64,000 bases of DNA from Rhodothermus bifroesti (GTDB lineage: Bacteria; Bacteroidota; Rhodothermia; Rhodothermales; Rhodothermaceae): NCBI RefSeq assembly GCF_017908595.1, contig NZ_JAGKTL010000003.1, positions 62,001 to 126,000 of the forward strand, given 5' to 3'. The translations under genes were made by a program, and so were the position numbers. The number at the start of each line of letters is the position of its first letter. Within the stretch, counting starts at the first letter, position 1. This document shows positions 63,726-64,000 of this stretch, piece after piece. The notes below the pieces were generated by a model, which saw only the letters and a program-made list of their open reading frames with translations, did no database searches and was not told the DNA's origin.

Positions 63726-64000
63726 GAGGCCATGCATTGGGTGCAGGGAACGGGCGGTTCCCAGTTTTGCGTTTGGTTGATGCGCGTAAAGCGCTGTTGT
63801 TGCAGGCGGGCGCAATTTGGACAGCTATAAAAGCGATGTAAATCCCACGTATCGAGCAGGCGCACTGGTGCGGGTTGCGTGAACAGATAGGCGGCAGCGG
63901 CTTCGATTTCTTCAGGGGTAGGTGGTGCGAACTGCCCGTTTTGTTGCAGCAGCTCCATGATCCCATTGCCGGAGCGTGTTGGAATAAGCACGACGGTTTG
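63722..64000 (-). CDS. Small zinc-ribbon protein, coupled to flavoprotein gene (possibly partial)
   Basis: The frame is open to the right edge, so the start may be outside the window; internal candidates are GTG 63991 and ATG 63958 (MELLQQNG). The product ends RFYSCPNCARLQQQRFTRIN then PVPCTQCMAS, a CxxC-x20-CxxC zinc ribbon. Its TGA overlaps the flavoprotein ATG. Small zinc-ribbon partners often act with a larger enzyme, but here the role is inferred only from coupling. Family not recognised. Confidence 0.55.
   Translation of the reverse strand, partial: QTVVLIPTRSGNGIMELLQQNGQFAPPTPEEIEAAAAYLFTQPAPVRLLDTWDLHRFYSCPNCARLQQQRFTRINQTQNWEPPVPCTQCMAS

Overview
The window is a chromosomal stretch of a Bacteroidota/Rhodothermota-type bacterium, most likely a Rhodothermus relative. 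That is an inference from gene content. The markers are a T9SS-type C-terminal sorting domain on a large surface protein, an ECF sigma/FecR/STN-TonB receptor/DUF4249 cluster, a PUR-domain (DUF3276) protein, bacillithiol genes (bshC, bshB1), TAnnTTTG-like promoter boxes and moderately high GC. Coding density is high. I see no rRNA, no insertion sequence and no CRISPR array. Three tRNA genes are present (Pro-CGG, Leu-CAA, Ala-CGC), all on the minus strand and none with an encoded CCA end.

Layout. 1-4.1 kb: end of a beta-propeller gene, tRNA-Pro, an acyl-CoA ligase and pyrD. 4.2-8.1 kb: a PhzF-family gene and a very large secreted protease/propeller/outer-membrane-barrel fusion. 8.1-8.4 kb: a divergent promoter region with two copies of a 27-bp repeat. 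8.4-15 kb: mrdA-rodA-argS-pheA-ftsX. 15-17.1 kb (minus): a sodium:solute symporter followed by three tightly spaced tiny membrane proteins. 17.3-21.8 kb: slyD-type FKBP, a small unknown gene behind a strong palindrome, and smc. 22-24.4 kb: an orphan CARF-HEPN RNase-like gene next to tRNA-Leu with two coding-like scraps, then a phosphoribosyltransferase. 24.4-35.9 kb: archease, one-domain asparaginase, ECF sigma, FecR, TonB receptor, DUF4249 lipoprotein, RecX, PerM-type permease, SpoIIE phosphatase and purine nucleoside phosphorylase. From the receptor onward these genes are coupled by 4-base ATGA overlaps or very short gaps. 36-39 kb: PUR protein, hisD, hisC, bifunctional nuclease. 39.7-45.7 kb: bshC, HD hydrolase, leuS, bshB1. 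45.8-53.3 kb: efp-accB-accC-gcvH-guaA, then an LppC-like binding protein, BamD-like lipoprotein and nadD. 53.4-57.7 kb: a small unknown gene and a 1312-aa beta-helix surface protein. 57.7-64 kb: tRNA-Ala, acnA, a UPF0489 protein, a small unknown, and a halogenase-like flavoprotein coupled to a zinc-ribbon protein that may run off the window.

Most of the region is housekeeping: cell-wall elongation, division, translation, fatty-acid, purine, pyrimidine and histidine synthesis, chromosome segregation. The parts that deserve attention are the orphan CARF-HEPN gene beside tRNA-Leu, the symporter with three micro-membrane partners, the protease-propeller-barrel fusion, the paired repeat upstream of mrdA, and the bacillithiol genes interleaved with leuS and a small HD hydrolase.
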